Shown in pieces: positions 28,759-37,371 of a stretch of 64,000 nucleotides of DNA. Under the pieces are notes generated by a model. That model searched no databases and had not been told where the DNA came from. It worked only from the letters and a program-made list of their open reading frames with translations. This DNA comes from DATFDN01 sp963818725 (GTDB lineage: Bacteria; Pseudomonadota; Alphaproteobacteria; Acetobacterales; Acetobacteraceae). Every line of letters begins with the position of its first letter. Position 1 is the stretch's first letter. The DNA lies in contig CAWFTU010000004.1 of the NCBI GenBank assembly GCA_963818725.1, positions 186,001-250,000 on the forward strand. Direction: 5' to 3'. The position numbers and the translations under genes were made by a program.

Positions 28759-30318
28759 GTGGAGACGGTCGCGAAGATCCGCCGGGCGTATTTCGTTCAA
28801 GGCAAGGCGATCAAGGCGATCTGCCGCGAGCTGCGGGTCTCGCGGAAGGTCGTGCGGAAGGTGCTGCGATCGGAGGCGACCGAATGCCGCTACCGGCGCG
28901 ACCACCAGCCGATGCGGCGGATTGGGCCGTGTCAGGACGAGCTCGATCGCCTGCTTGCGGTGAATGAGGCGAAGCCGAACCGCGAGCGGCTGACGCTGAC
29001 CCGCATATTCGAGGAGCTGCGCGGGCTCGGCTACGAGGGCGGCTACGACGCGGTGCGTCGCTATGCGCGAGGCTGGCAGCGTGACCGCGCGACGACATCG
29101 GTGGACACCTTTGTTCCGCTGAGCTTTGCGCCCGGCGAGGCGTATCAGTTCGACTGGAGCCATGAGATCGTGCTGACCAATGGCACGACCGTGACGGTGA
29201 GGGTGGCCCACGTCCGGCTATGCCACAGCCGGATGCTGTTTGTGCGGGCCCATCCGCGCGAGACGCAGGAGATGGTGTTCGACGCGCACGATCGGGCATT
29301 CGCCTGCTTCAGAGGTGCCTGCACACGCGGCATCTACGACAACATGAGGACCGCGGTGGACGCGGTCTTCGTCGGCCGCGAGCGTGCCTACAATCGCCGC
29401 TTTCTGCAGATGTGCAGCCACCACCTGGTCGAGCCGGTTGCCTGCACCCCCGCTTCGGGCTGGGAGAAGGGACAGGTCGAGAACCAGGTCGGGCTGGTGC
29501 GCGAGCGGTTTTTCACGCCGCGGCTGCGGGTGAAGAGCTACGACGAACTGAATGCCTGGCTGCTCGACCAGTGCGTCGCGCATGCCAGGGCGCATCGCCA
29601 TCCCGAGATCCGGGAGCGGACGATCTGGCAGATGTTCGAGGCCGAGCGGCCCTGCCTTGTTCCCTACGCCGGGCGGTTCGACGGGTTCCACGCGGTGCCC
29701 GCCTCGGTGTCCAAGACCTGCCTCGTGCGGTTCGACAACAACAAATACTCGGTCGCCGCAAACGCCGTCGGCCGGCCTGTCGAGATCCGGGCCTATGCCG
29801 AGCGGATCGAGCTGCGCCAAGCCGGGCGCCTCGTCGGTGAGCATCGGCGTTGCTTCGGGCGGGACCAGACGGTGTTTGATCCCTGGCACTATGTGCCGGT
29901 TCTGGCCCGCAAGCCGGGGGCGCTGCGCAACGGGGCGCCGTTCAAGAACTGGGTTCTGCCGTCCGGACTGGAGCGGATCCGCCGCAAGCTCGCCGGGTCC
30001 GCTGACGGCGACCGGCAGATGGTCGCCATCCTCGCCGCGGTGCTGAGCGACGGGCTCCCAGCGGTGGAGGCGGCCTGTTTGGCGGCGCTGCGCGAGGGCG
30101 TCCACTCCGCCGATGTCGTTCTCAACATCCTGGCCCGCCGCCGCGAGCCGGAGTTGGCACCGGTCACGATCATCACCCCGAACGCGCTGAAGCTGCGGCA
30201 CGCGCCTGCTGCCGATTGCGCCCGCTATGACAGCCTCAGGAGTGCCTTTGATGGAACGTGCCGAGATCCTGGCGACGATGTCCGAACTGAAGCTCTACGG
30301 CATGAGGGCTGCGTTTGA
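28759..30318 (+). CDS. istA: IS21 transposase IstA, about 519 aa
   Basis: The likely start is the GTG at 28759 (a TTG at 28753 is possible). The N-terminal helix-turn-helix (KAIKAICRELRVSRKVVRKV) is followed by the DDE core with YQFDWSHEIVL, GIYDNMRTAVD and WEKGQVENQVGLVRERFF. The C-terminal domain has VRFDNNKYSVAANAVGRPV. The frame is intact. The 3' end overlaps istB by 68 bases, as is common in IS21 elements, and favours coupled expression. Confidence 0.93.
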   Translation: METVAKIRRAYFVQGKAIKAICRELRVSRKVVRKVLRSEATECRYRRDHQPMRRIGPCQDELDRLLAVNEAKPNRERLTLTRIFEELRGLGYEGGYDAVRRYARGWQRDRATTSVDTFVPLSFAPGEAYQFDWSHEIVLTNGTTVTVRVAHVRLCHSRMLFVRAHPRETQEMVFDAHDRAFACFRGACTRGIYDNMRTAVDAVFVGRERAYNRRFLQMCSHHLVEPVACTPASGWEKGQVENQVGLVRERFFTPRLRVKSYDELNAWLLDQCVAHARAHRHPEIRERTIWQMFEAERPCLVPYAGRFDGFHAVPASVSKTCLVRFDNNKYSVAANAVGRPVEIRAYAERIELRQAGRLVGEHRRCFGRDQTVFDPWHYVPVLARKPGALRNGAPFKNWVLPSGLERIRRKLAGSADGDRQMVAILAAVLSDGLPAVEAACLAALREGVHSADVVLNILARRREPELAPVTIITPNALKLRHAPAADCARYDSLRSAFDGTCRDPGDDVRTEALRHEGCV

Positions 30319-30982
30319 CGAGATCATCTCCACGGCGGTGAAGCGCCAGCACGAGCCGCAGCGCGTCGTCGGCGATCTGCTGACCGCGGAGGTCACCGAG
30401 AAGCACGCCAGATCGATCCGATACCAGATCACCATCGCCAAGCTGCCGCTGGCCAAGGATGTCGACGGCTTCCGCTTCGACAACACGCCGATCAACGAGA
30501 CCCTTGTCCGCGACCTCGCCAGCGGCAACTTTCTCGCCAATCAGCGCAACGTCGTGCTGGTCGGCGGAACCGGCACCGGCAAAACCCATCTCGCCATCGC
30601 GCTCGCCCGGGCCTGTATCCGCGACGGTGCGCGTGGCCGGTTCTTCAACGTCGTCGATTTGGTCAACAGGCTCGAGGCCGAGGGGCGATCCGGACGCCAG
30701 GGCCGCCTGGCCGAGTATCTTTGCCGCAAGGACTTCGTCGTGCTCGACGAACTCGGCTACCTGCCGTTCGCCCACTCCGGCGGCCAGCTGCTGTTCCATC
30801 TGATCAGTCGTCCCTACGAGCAAACCTCTGTGATCGTGACAACCAACTTGGCGTTTGGCGAATGGCCGAGCGTGTTCGCGGGCGACGCCAAGATGACCAC
30901 CGCGCTGCTCGATCGACTGACCCACCACTGCGACATCGTCGAGACCGGCAACGAAAGCTGGCGGTTCAAGAACAGGGCCTGA
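30251..30982 (+). CDS. istB: IS21 helper ATPase IstB, 243 aa
   Basis: The start at 30251 (MERAEILATMSELKLYGMRA) has AGGAG about eight bases upstream. The AAA+ core shows Walker A GGTGTGKTHLA, Walker B DFVVLDELGYLPF and sensor VTTNLAFGEWPSVF. The C-terminus DIVETGNESWRFKNRA is typical of IstB. Both genes and both ends are intact, so this is a candidate active element. Confidence 0.94.
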   Translation: MERAEILATMSELKLYGMRAAFDEIISTAVKRQHEPQRVVGDLLTAEVTEKHARSIRYQITIAKLPLAKDVDGFRFDNTPINETLVRDLASGNFLANQRNVVLVGGTGTGKTHLAIALARACIRDGARGRFFNVVDLVNRLEAEGRSGRQGRLAEYLCRKDFVVLDELGYLPFAHSGGQLLFHLISRPYEQTSVIVTTNLAFGEWPSVFAGDAKMTTALLDRLTHHCDIVETGNESWRFKNRA

Positions 30983-31250
30983 TTCCCCATCCCGCCGCGG
31001 CTTGCACCGGTGGGTCCACAGGCACCCCCGCGCGCCGCTGCGCAGCCTCCCGTGGGCACTCCGCGGCGCGCGGGTCCCCCTATGGGCTACCGGCACAAGC
31101 CGCTCTCAACGGGGTCCCTTTTGAACGCCGATCGGGGGTCCCTTTTGCAAGCCGATCGACACTCGCGCGCCGCTCCCCTTGGGCGTGCGCAGTCTGTGCA
31201 GCGCCGGCAAGCGCGGCGAGACAGGCGAGGGCCATAAGTACGCGCGTCAT

Positions 31251-31660
31251 GCGGCGTGCCCCTGCTGTTGAAGCGAAAAGATTAAAGCTCAACGGCGCCC
31301 ACCGGGCGCGGGTTGCCTTTTCACAGAAAGCGGGATTCCGGCCGTTGAGACGGGTGTAGGACTGGGTTGCTTCGGGCGTTGGGCGCGCGGTGTCGCCCGC
31401 CCTCCCCAGCCCGCCCGCGAGAATCACGGGTGCGCCGCGCCTTCGCGAGATCCTCAATACGTCAACTTCTCTGGTCAGCGGTCCGCCCTATAAACCAGCG
31501 GCGTTTTCGGCAGGATAGCCGCACTCGCGACAAGCTGGCTTCCAGGCCAATAAACGTGCCGGAATCCTGTGCCCGTAACGCGCATGCGCTTCGTCGCAAG
31601 CGACGCGTTCCAGCTTCTGTCGTCAACGGACAAGGCTAAACTGCCGATCCAGTGCTCATA
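31251..31660. other. Intergenic stretch, nothing recognised
   Basis: Open frames here have no ribosome binding sites and no recognisable product. The stretch contains the promoter region of the interrupted secreted gene that starts at 31250. Confidence 0.4.
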
Positions 31661-31789
31661 TCAGAGCGGCGTTGGCATTGGTGGGCCAGGCGCCGGCATC
31701 GGCTCGGGATTTGGAGCGGGAACCGGGTCGAGTGGAGGTGGTGCTGGGTCGGGGTCAGGAGTGGGACCGGGTGGTTGTTGGGCTCGCAT
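31661..31789 (-). CDS. Very small proline-rich protein, 42 aa
   Basis: An excellent ribosome binding site (AAGGAG, eight bases upstream) precedes the ATG at 31789. The product MRAQQPPGPTPDPDPAPPPL continues with PxP repeats (DPVPAPNPEPMPAPGPPMP) to TPL. There is no signal peptide. Short Pro-rich proteins of this kind occur next to PRC-barrel genes in related bacteria, but no function is known. The compositional bias could also come from a simple-sequence DNA tract, so I am only moderately sure. Confidence 0.5.
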   Translation of the reverse strand: MRAQQPPGPTPDPDPAPPPLDPVPAPNPEPMPAPGPPMPTPL

Positions 31790-31946
31790 GCGGGTCTCCT
31801 TGCGGCTGCGCTGGTGCCACACAACTCGATCACCGCCGGGAGGTCTACAATTCCCCTTACCTGGGATTTTGCGAATCACCTCCGTGGCATGCCCACATGC
31901 CGCTTGGCCGCCTTGGGCTTTTCCTCTGCGAACCTGAGACAATTCC

Positions 31947-32363
31947 ATGGCCCTGTTGAAACCGATGCCCCTCGCCATGAAATTCCTCGCGCTTACGATC
32001 GGCGCCGCCGTCATGCTGGCCGGGTGCGCCCAACGACCGAGCTTGCCGGCCGCGCCTCAACCGCGTGCCGCCGCACACGTCCGGCCGAAGGCGCCGGCGA
32101 CCGATTGGTTCCATCAGCAAATCGCTGCGGCGCGCGCCGCGAAGCGGGCTCACCAGCCTAGCACCGACACGGCGGGCGCGCAGCAGGCCTATGACGACAT
32201 CATGCGCGCGGCCTGCACCCGCGCCGCGCTGGCGGGACCTGACAAGTACCCTGCGCGTTGCGACGCGGTGTTGCGCCGGGTGCCGGTCCAGTCGCCGAGC
32301 GACCCATTCGCCTGTGAGGATAACGTCGATGACCCTGTCGCACAGGCCGCGTGCAGCGATTGA
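31947..32363 (+). CDS. Predicted lipoprotein, 128-138 aa
   Basis: A lipoprotein signal is clear: MKFLALTIGAAVMLAGCAQ with lipobox LAGC. The lipobox fits both the start at 31947 (MALLKPMPLAMKF, preceded by GAGA) and that at 31977 (MKF), and the shorter one gives the more usual leader. The mature part is Ala/Arg-rich with four further cysteines (ACTRA, ARCDAV, FACEDN, AACSD) that could form disulphides. Expected location is the periplasmic face of a membrane. No domain is recognised. A divergent small gene starts at 31789. Confidence 0.7.
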   Translation: MALLKPMPLAMKFLALTIGAAVMLAGCAQRPSLPAAPQPRAAAHVRPKAPATDWFHQQIAAARAAKRAHQPSTDTAGAQQAYDDIMRAACTRAALAGPDKYPARCDAVLRRVPVQSPSDPFACEDNVDDPVAQAACSD

Positions 32364-32365
32364 TC

Positions 32366-32590
32366 CTAGCTGTCTGGTTGCCAGACCTCCTTGGCAGCTT
32401 CAGCGATGAGGCGCGGCTTGGTGGTGTCACACGGACCGACGCGGCCGTGAGGCTTGGGGTTGGCGAGTTCGGGTTTGGCTTGAGGCGTTCGGCGACGACC
32501 TGATCGGGTGTCTTGCCGTCGAGCACGCGCTGACCCCGGGCATTGTAGGCGGAGCCGCACAGGAGCTGCTCGAGCTGACGGTGGGAATAG
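32366..32590 (-). pseudogene. Remnant of an IS481-type transposase C-terminus
   Basis: One frame reads SHRQLEQLLCGSAYNARGQR, then VLDGKTPDQVVAERLK. The next reads KPELANPKPHGRVGPCDTTK and ends EAAKEVWQPDS. Together they match the end of an IS481-like transposase (an AYNxRRQRVLxGxTPDQVVxERL block and its C-terminal tail). The upstream catalytic region is missing and a frameshift lies near 32475. No terminal repeats were found. Confidence 0.65.
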
Positions 32591-32648
32591 ATTGAGCGCC
32601 GGCGTCGTCTGCCCCCGTTGCGGCATCTCGCCTGTTCCACGCAGTGGC

Positions 32649-32903
32649 TCACCACATGCGTTCCGCGAGGTCGGTGCCGCGCGACCCAACCTCGTTGAAC
32701 GCCCTCCGGGCGGCCGCTTCGTCCACCCAGTCGGTCTCGTCCACGACCTCCGCAATGGCGGAGAGATCGTCTGCGGCAATCCCGTCGCGCTTGCCGCCAT
32801 GGCAGTTGTAGAGGCGATTGTTCCGCCTTTCGACGAGAGCGAAACGGTCCTCTCGCGCGATCAGCAGGTGAGTGCCCTTCTCCTCGATTATGGTCGCGTT
32901 CAT
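32649..32903 (-). CDS. Hypothetical protein, 84 aa
   Basis: A strong ribosome binding site (GAGGAAGGGGAC) directly precedes the ATG at 32903. The product starts MNATIIEEKGTHLLIAREDR, then FALVERRNNRLYNCHGGKRD, and ends in an acidic helix and a basic tail. The alternating beta-strand pattern suggests a small compact fold. It has no signal peptide, membrane segment or recognised family. The codon pattern is regular, unlike the decayed genes around it, so it may be a live gene. Confidence 0.6.
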   Translation of the reverse strand: MNATIIEEKGTHLLIAREDRFALVERRNNRLYNCHGGKRDGIAADDLSAIAEVVDETDWVDEAAARRAFNEVGSRGTDLAERMW

Positions 32904-32971
32904 GTCCCCTTCCTCTTCAAACAGTTGCTCTCGTCGAGCTGGATTGGAGTGCGGCAGTCAGGGCACGGCCG

Positions 32972-33203
32972 CTAGTAGCGCTCGTGCCGGTGCTCCCAGC
33001 GCCGGTGCGCTTCTTCTCTCGCGTGCTCCAGGCGGTGCTCACGGCGGCGCCAGTCGCAGCCGTCCCCAGGGGGCTTTCGTAACCGCGGCGGAGGCTTCCT
33101 CGCTGCATCGGGTATCGGACCGTGGGTGCGGCCATCGCCGCCGCCGCGAAGAGCGCCAGGAAGCCCGGCAGCAAGACCTGAGGAGCGTCAGAGATTTTGG
33201 CAT
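32972..33203 (-). pseudogene. Small secreted Arg/His-rich protein with frameshifts
   Basis: AAGGAGGCGATT precedes the ATG at 33203 (MPKSLTLLRS). The expected leader LLPGFLALFAAAAMA lies one frame away. The expected C-terminus (DGCDWRRREHRLEHAREEAH, then RRWEHRHERY, stop at 32972) lies in a third frame. The pieces fit a small exported protein with a basic, His-rich tail. Two short indels are needed to rebuild it, so the gene appears dead. Function unknown. Confidence 0.5.
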
Positions 33204-33622
33204 AATCGCCTCCTTGTGCAGGACAGATACTGGTGACTGCTCGGGGCGTCGTCACGCCGGGGTCGGGACGGAATGGCGCCATGGGCCGCTGCTGCCGACA
33301 GCCCGCCGCCACCAATTTTGATGCAGATCGAAGTCGAAACCCGCATCTGTCGAAGACGTTTTCCGCCTATAGATCCGGAGATTCCTATGCCAAGGCCAGA
33401 ACTCTGCTACTCTCGGTGCAGCGGTCAGCATCGCGGCGCTACTTGCCGCACCCGCCTTCGCGCAGCAGTCCAACGCCAGCGCTCCGAGTGCCAACCCTAC
33501 CGTCTCGCCGCCGAGCAACCCAGCGGTACCGTCGACGGTGAGCCCCTCCGGCATGGCTACTTCGCACCCTGTAGGGGGAACCCTGCAAAAGTCGCATAAC
33601 TCCTGGCGCTCCAGCAAACTAG

Positions 33623-34441
33623 GGCCTGTTGAGAATTAGGATTTCGCTACGGGGTCAGGCGTGATTCAAGCTCTGGATGGAGCAACTCGTTTTGACCGAC
33701 GCGCAATGGGCGAAGATGGAGCCGCACTGCCTGGGCAAGCCGACGGACCCCGGGCGCAGCGGGAAAGACAATCGGCTGTTTGTCGAAGCGGTTCTATGGA
33801 TCGTGCGGACCGGCAGTCCGTGGCGTGATCTGCCGCCCGTCTTCGGCAAGTGGAACACGGTCTTCAAACGATACCGAGACTGGGTCAAAGCCGATGTTTT
33901 CGTTCGGCTGTTCGAGGCATGCTCGGATGAGCCGGACCTCGAATACGCCATCGTCGATGCCACGATCGTCAAGGTCCACCGCCACGGACAAGGCGCAAAA
34001 GGGGAACTCAGAGCCAGGCCATCGGCCGCTCCAAGGGTGGCATGACCACCAAAATCGTCGCCCTGACCGATGCGCTGGGCAACCTGGTGCGTTTCGTCCT
34101 TCTGCCAGGCCAGCGCTTCGACACAGTGGGCGTTCCGCCGCTCATCGAGGGCGTCACATTCGGCGCGCTGATTGCGGACAAAGCCTTCGACAGCAACGCC
34201 CTTATTGCCGAGCTCGATGCGCGCGGGGCCAAGGTGGTGATCTCCCAGCATCCGCGCCGGGCGCAGCCGCTTGCGATCGACAAGGAGATGTATAAATGGC
34301 GCCACCTGATCGAGAACTTCTTCTGCAAGCTGAAAGAGTTCAAGCGGATCGCCATGCGCGCCGACAAAACCGATCAGAGCTTTGCGGCCAACCTCCATCT
34401 CGCCGCCGCCGTCATCCATTCGCGATGATTCTCAACAGGCC
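33623..34441 (+). mobile_element. IS5-family (IS427-like) element, copy 1 (IS5-a)
   Basis: The ends are GGCCTGTTGAGAAT in inverted orientation, flanked by CTAG at 33619-33622 and 34442-34445. The length is 819 bp. A nearly identical element of the same length and with the same CTAG flanks lies at 55271-56089. Confidence 0.93.
33677..34428 (+). CDS. IS5-family transposase, orfA/orfB with frameshift
   Basis: OrfA (33677-34045) starts MEQLVLTDAQWAKMEPHCLG and includes RLFVEAVLWIVRTGSPWRDLP. OrfB (from 34042) has KIVALTDALGNLVRFVLLPG, IADKAFDSNALIAELDARGA and ENFFCKLKEFKRIAMRADKT. The catalytic D, D and E lie in VDATIVK of orfA and in DKAFDS and ENFFCKLK of orfB. A -1 shift at the GCAAAAGGGG sequence near 33998-34006 would fuse them through GTQSQAIGRSKGG. 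This is the usual way IS427-type elements make transposase. Copy 1 has no stop in the fused frame. Confidence 0.9.
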
Positions 34442-34445
34442 CTAG

Positions 34446-35858
34446 CACTACCTTGGCACTTTAGGTCTGAGTGCGCGGTCCCATCTTTCAGGCATGCAAT
34501 TGGGAACCGCCTTTGGCCTGCCGCGCGATATCGACGCTGACCTCGACCGCTGGCTTGAACCCTTCCTCGCCGTGACCGGCCGCCGCACGCGGCGCACCAT
34601 GGCGCCGCTGTATGTGCGCGGGCTGCTGGGGTCAGGCGGGCGCAAGAGCATCCAACCGATGGCCGAGCGGCTCGGATTGTCCGGGCACGACCAGTTGCAC
34701 CACTTCATCAGCAGCCCGGCCTGGGATGACGCGCCGCTGTGGCGCGTGCTGGCCGAGCAGGTCGACCGAGAGGTCGGCGGCGAGGGCGCCGTGCTGGTGG
34801 TCGACGACACGGGCCTTCCCAAGAAGGGCGCGCTCTCGGTCGGGGTGGCGCGGCAATACTGCGGCGCGTTGGGCAAGGTGGCGAACTGCCAGGTGCTGGT
34901 CTCCCTGACGCTGGCGCGCGGCGCGGTGCCGCTGCCGGTCGGGCTGCGGCTGTTCCTGCCGCCTGCCTGGACAGACGATCCGTGCCGCTGCGAAGCGGCA
35001 GGCGTGCCGGAGGCGGCGCGCTCGGCGCGGACCAAGCCCGAGATCGCGTTGGCCGAGATCGACCGGGTGTGTGCGGCCGGTCTGCACTTTTCCTGTGTGC
35101 TGGCCGATGCCGGTTTCGGCAGCAGCCCCGTCTTCCGCCATGGGCTCAACGCGCGCGGCCTGGCTTGGGCGGTCGGCATCGCCTGCACCCAGCTTGTCTA
35201 TCCGACCACGGTCAGGCCGCGTCCGGCGCGGACGCCGACCGGGCGGGCGGCCAAACACCCGGTGCCCGACCGACCACCGCGCTCGGCGGCCGAGATGCTG
35301 GAGACGCAGCGCTGGCATCGCATCACCTGGCGCGACGGCACCAAGGGCCCGCTCAGTGCCCGCTTCGCCGCCGTGCGGGTGCGCGTGGCGGACGGACGGC
35401 TCAACGCCGAACACACCCGCCTGCCGAGCGAGGAGGTCTGGCTGATCGGTGAATGGCGCGACAGCGGCGAGACGAAGCACTACCTCAGCAACCTGCCGAA
35501 GCGGACCTCGCCGCGGCGGCTGGCCGCCACCGTCAAGGCGCGCTGGTCCTGCGAGCAGGGGCACCAGCAGCTCAAGCAGGAACTTGGGCTCGGCGACTTC
35601 GAAGGGCGGTCCTGGACTGGCTTGCATCGGCACGCGCTGATGACCTGCATCGCCTTTGCCTATCTGCAACACCGGCGCCTGAAGGCGGCGGGTCGGGGGA
35701 AAAAAGCTGGGCCACAACGGACCGCCGCCACAGCCGTCGCTGCCTGAGATCCGCCGCGCCATCATCACCAAGCTGTTCGCTCCGCCTGCGGTTCCGCATC
35801 GTTGCCCACACTGCCATCGGCGGTTTTCGCGGCATGCTTCCAAAGTGCCAAGGTAGTG
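34446..35858 (+). mobile_element. IS701-family element
   Basis: The inverted ends are CACTACCTTGGCACTTT. Both sides carry CTAG (34442-34445, shared with IS5-a, and 35859-35862), fitting the YTAR target of IS701. The length is 1413 bp. Confidence 0.9.
34494..35747 (+). CDS. IS701-family transposase, 417 aa
   Basis: The protein is full length with an intact frame. The N-terminal domain contains RRTMAPLYVRGLLGSGGRKS and MAERLGLSGHDQLHHFISSP. The DDE core has VLVVDDTGLPKKG, VLADAGFGSS and, near the C-terminus, ARWSCEQGHQQLKQELGLGD with the final Glu. The ending is basic. Both terminal repeats are present, so the element may be mobile. It reads in the same direction as the PRC-barrel gene it breaks. 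Confidence 0.93.
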   Translation: MQLGTAFGLPRDIDADLDRWLEPFLAVTGRRTRRTMAPLYVRGLLGSGGRKSIQPMAERLGLSGHDQLHHFISSPAWDDAPLWRVLAEQVDREVGGEGAVLVVDDTGLPKKGALSVGVARQYCGALGKVANCQVLVSLTLARGAVPLPVGLRLFLPPAWTDDPCRCEAAGVPEAARSARTKPEIALAEIDRVCAAGLHFSCVLADAGFGSSPVFRHGLNARGLAWAVGIACTQLVYPTTVRPRPARTPTGRAAKHPVPDRPPRSAAEMLETQRWHRITWRDGTKGPLSARFAAVRVRVADGRLNAEHTRLPSEEVWLIGEWRDSGETKHYLSNLPKRTSPRRLAATVKARWSCEQGHQQLKQELGLGDFEGRSWTGLHRHALMTCIAFAYLQHRRLKAAGRGKKAGPQRTAATAVAA

Positions 35859-36211
35859 CTAGTCGGTGCCACGGTATATAATGACCAAGGAGATAGCATC
35901 GGTACAGTCGACGATCTTCTCATCGGGGACGACGGCAAAATCAGCAACGCGGTGATCTCGGTCGGCGGCTTTCTCGGGCTCGGCAGCAAGCTGGTTGAGG
36001 TGCCATTTAGCCAGCTTAAATTCGAGCAGAGCCGGACCACCACCCCTGCCATGCCAACCACTGCTGGTGTTGGACGTGGTACTGCTAGCGGTATCCCTGC
36101 TGGCGTCGGACGTACCCCGTCGGATACGGCTGGGGGTGGCCCGCTGGCCGGCCCGGCATTGCCGGCAACGGGTAGCACGGCGACCACCACCGGGTCCAAC
36201 CCAAACGCCAC

Positions 36212-37258
36212 CCCGCTTATCGGCCAATCGACCCGCTCTTGTACTTTGCAGCAGGGAAGCGCAAAGTCGCTCTGAACGCGGCGTCTCGGAGCAGAACGGT
36301 GCGGGCAATCATGAAGGGGCTGACGGACGTTGAGTTCGAACAACTCTACGGGACGGAGGGTCAGTGTCTGGCGGCGTTGGTGGCGGCGCGCCAACGTGAA
36401 GGAATGCCTTGCCCGCGCTGCGCCAATCTGAAGAGCTATGTCTACGGCCGCCGTGTCGGCTGCACGCGCTGCGGCCGACGTTGGTCGGTCACCGCGGGCA
36501 CCGTGATGGCGGACACCAAGCTGTCTCTGACCACTTGGTTCCGCGCCATGCACCTGATGAGCAGCACCAAACAGGCGATCTCGGCGGTCGAGCTCGGCCG
36601 CAGGCTGGGCCTGGGCTATGAGACGGCCTGGTATCTGCACAAGCGGCTCCGCCACGCCATGACCGAGCGGACGGAGCGCTATTCGCTCGGGGGCGCGAGC
36701 GACGACGATGCCGCGCCGCCGGTAGTGGAGGCGGATGACGTGTGTCTGGGAGGTGAAAGGAACCAAGGCAGCGGAACCGAAGGCAAGACCTGCGTCATCG
36801 TCGCCTGCGAGCGGCATGCGGACGGGCGCATGGGCCATGTCGCGATGCGCGCGGTCAGCGCCTTCTCCAGCGAGGCGGTGGCCGCGTTCCGCGATGCCCA
36901 CATCGCCGCCGGCGCGACTGTGCACACGGACGGCTTGCGGGCGTTCAACGCCTTCGGTGAAGCCGGGCGGACGCATGTCGCCACCGTCACCGGCGGCGGG
37001 CGTCCGGAGCGCGAGCGCAGCGCCCCGTTCTTCACCGTCAACACCCTGGTCGCCAATCTCAGTACCGCGCTCAAGGCCACCCACAAGCGGCTCTCCCCCA
37101 AGCATCTGCCCGACTATCTCGGCGCCTTCTGCTGGACCACCAACCGGCGCCGCAACATGCGAGGCATGGTCAACGCGCTTTGCCGTGCCGTCGCTGCGTC
37201 GTCCCGTCTGACCCACAAAGGCGTCTACCCGTGACGGGTCGATTGGCCGATAAGCGGG
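36212..37258 (+). mobile_element. IS1595-family element
   Basis: The inverted ends are CCCGCTTATCGGCCAATCGA continuing CCCG. The direct repeat AAACGCCAC lies at 36203-36211 and 37259-37267, close to the 8 bp usual for this family. The length is 1047 bp. Confidence 0.92.
36311..37234 (+). CDS. IS1595-family transposase, about 307 aa
   Basis: I chose the ATG at 36311 (MKGLTDVEFEQLYGTEGQCL); the upstream extension to 36239 has no family features. The N-terminal zinc ribbon has CPRCANLKSY and CTRCGRRW. The DDE core is marked by VEADDVCLGG, VHTDGLRAFN and the C-terminal CWTTNRRRNMRG, where the last acidic residue is replaced by Asn, as in the subgroup of IS1595 transposases with a DDN triad. The frame is intact. 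Confidence 0.9.
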   Translation: MKGLTDVEFEQLYGTEGQCLAALVAARQREGMPCPRCANLKSYVYGRRVGCTRCGRRWSVTAGTVMADTKLSLTTWFRAMHLMSSTKQAISAVELGRRLGLGYETAWYLHKRLRHAMTERTERYSLGGASDDDAAPPVVEADDVCLGGERNQGSGTEGKTCVIVACERHADGRMGHVAMRAVSAFSSEAVAAFRDAHIAAGATVHTDGLRAFNAFGEAGRTHVATVTGGGRPERERSAPFFTVNTLVANLSTALKATHKRLSPKHLPDYLGAFCWTTNRRRNMRGMVNALCRAVAASSRLTHKGVYP

Positions 37259-37371
37259 AAACGCCACGCCTCCAGTCTTTTACAGCGTGGTAGCCCCGGG
37301 TACGACCCAGGAGTCTCTCACTTCGATGCAGGAGTTCAAGTACAACGGCTGACGGCGTTGTTGCATGGAAG

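Larger units (their letters stand above)
28636..31161 (+). mobile_element. IS21-family element (IS21-c)
   Basis: The ends begin TGTAGATCGGCGTG and, reversed, TGTCGATCGGCTTG, with a second GATCGGCGT copy inside each end followed by GGGACCC, the multiple-repeat pattern of IS21. The length is 2526 bp. Flanking hexamers TTCGCG and CTCGCG are a likely duplication with one mismatch. Confidence 0.9.
28303..31250 (-). pseudogene. Secreted hypothetical protein split by IS21
   Basis: The 5' part at 31250-31168 encodes a clear signal peptide, MTRVLMALACLAALAGAAQT followed by AHAQGERRA. The rest lies on the other side of IS21-c, from REAALALQPYIAPS at about 28632 to the basic tail TRRARQRRK at 28303. 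The mature part has a helical domain (LADHLELALEAHGIRA, then KADGPLVAFLTPLINAVYGK and EAIEKTLKRRAKQLQRGKN). The putative duplication is imperfect (TTCGCG against CTCGCG) and simple removal does not quite restore the frame, so a small additional change has occurred. Function unknown; export to the periplasm is inferred from the leader. Confidence 0.6.
33387..37352 (+). pseudogene. Secreted PRC-barrel protein broken by three IS
   Basis: GGAG lies just upstream of the ATG at 33387. A one-base lesion follows, and the leader resumes as ATLGAAVSIAALLAAPAFAQ. After a Ser/Pro-rich linker the gene is cut at S-S-K-L by IS5-a, which abuts IS701. It resumes at 35863 with VGATVYNDQGDSIGTVDDLL and VISVGGFLGLGSKLVEVPFS, a PRC-barrel domain. 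It is cut again at NPNAT by IS1595 (36212-37258) and ends PPVFYSVVAPGTTQES to EFKYNG, stop at 37350. PRC-barrel proteins of this exported type occur in many alphaproteobacteria; their role is not established. Confidence 0.8.
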
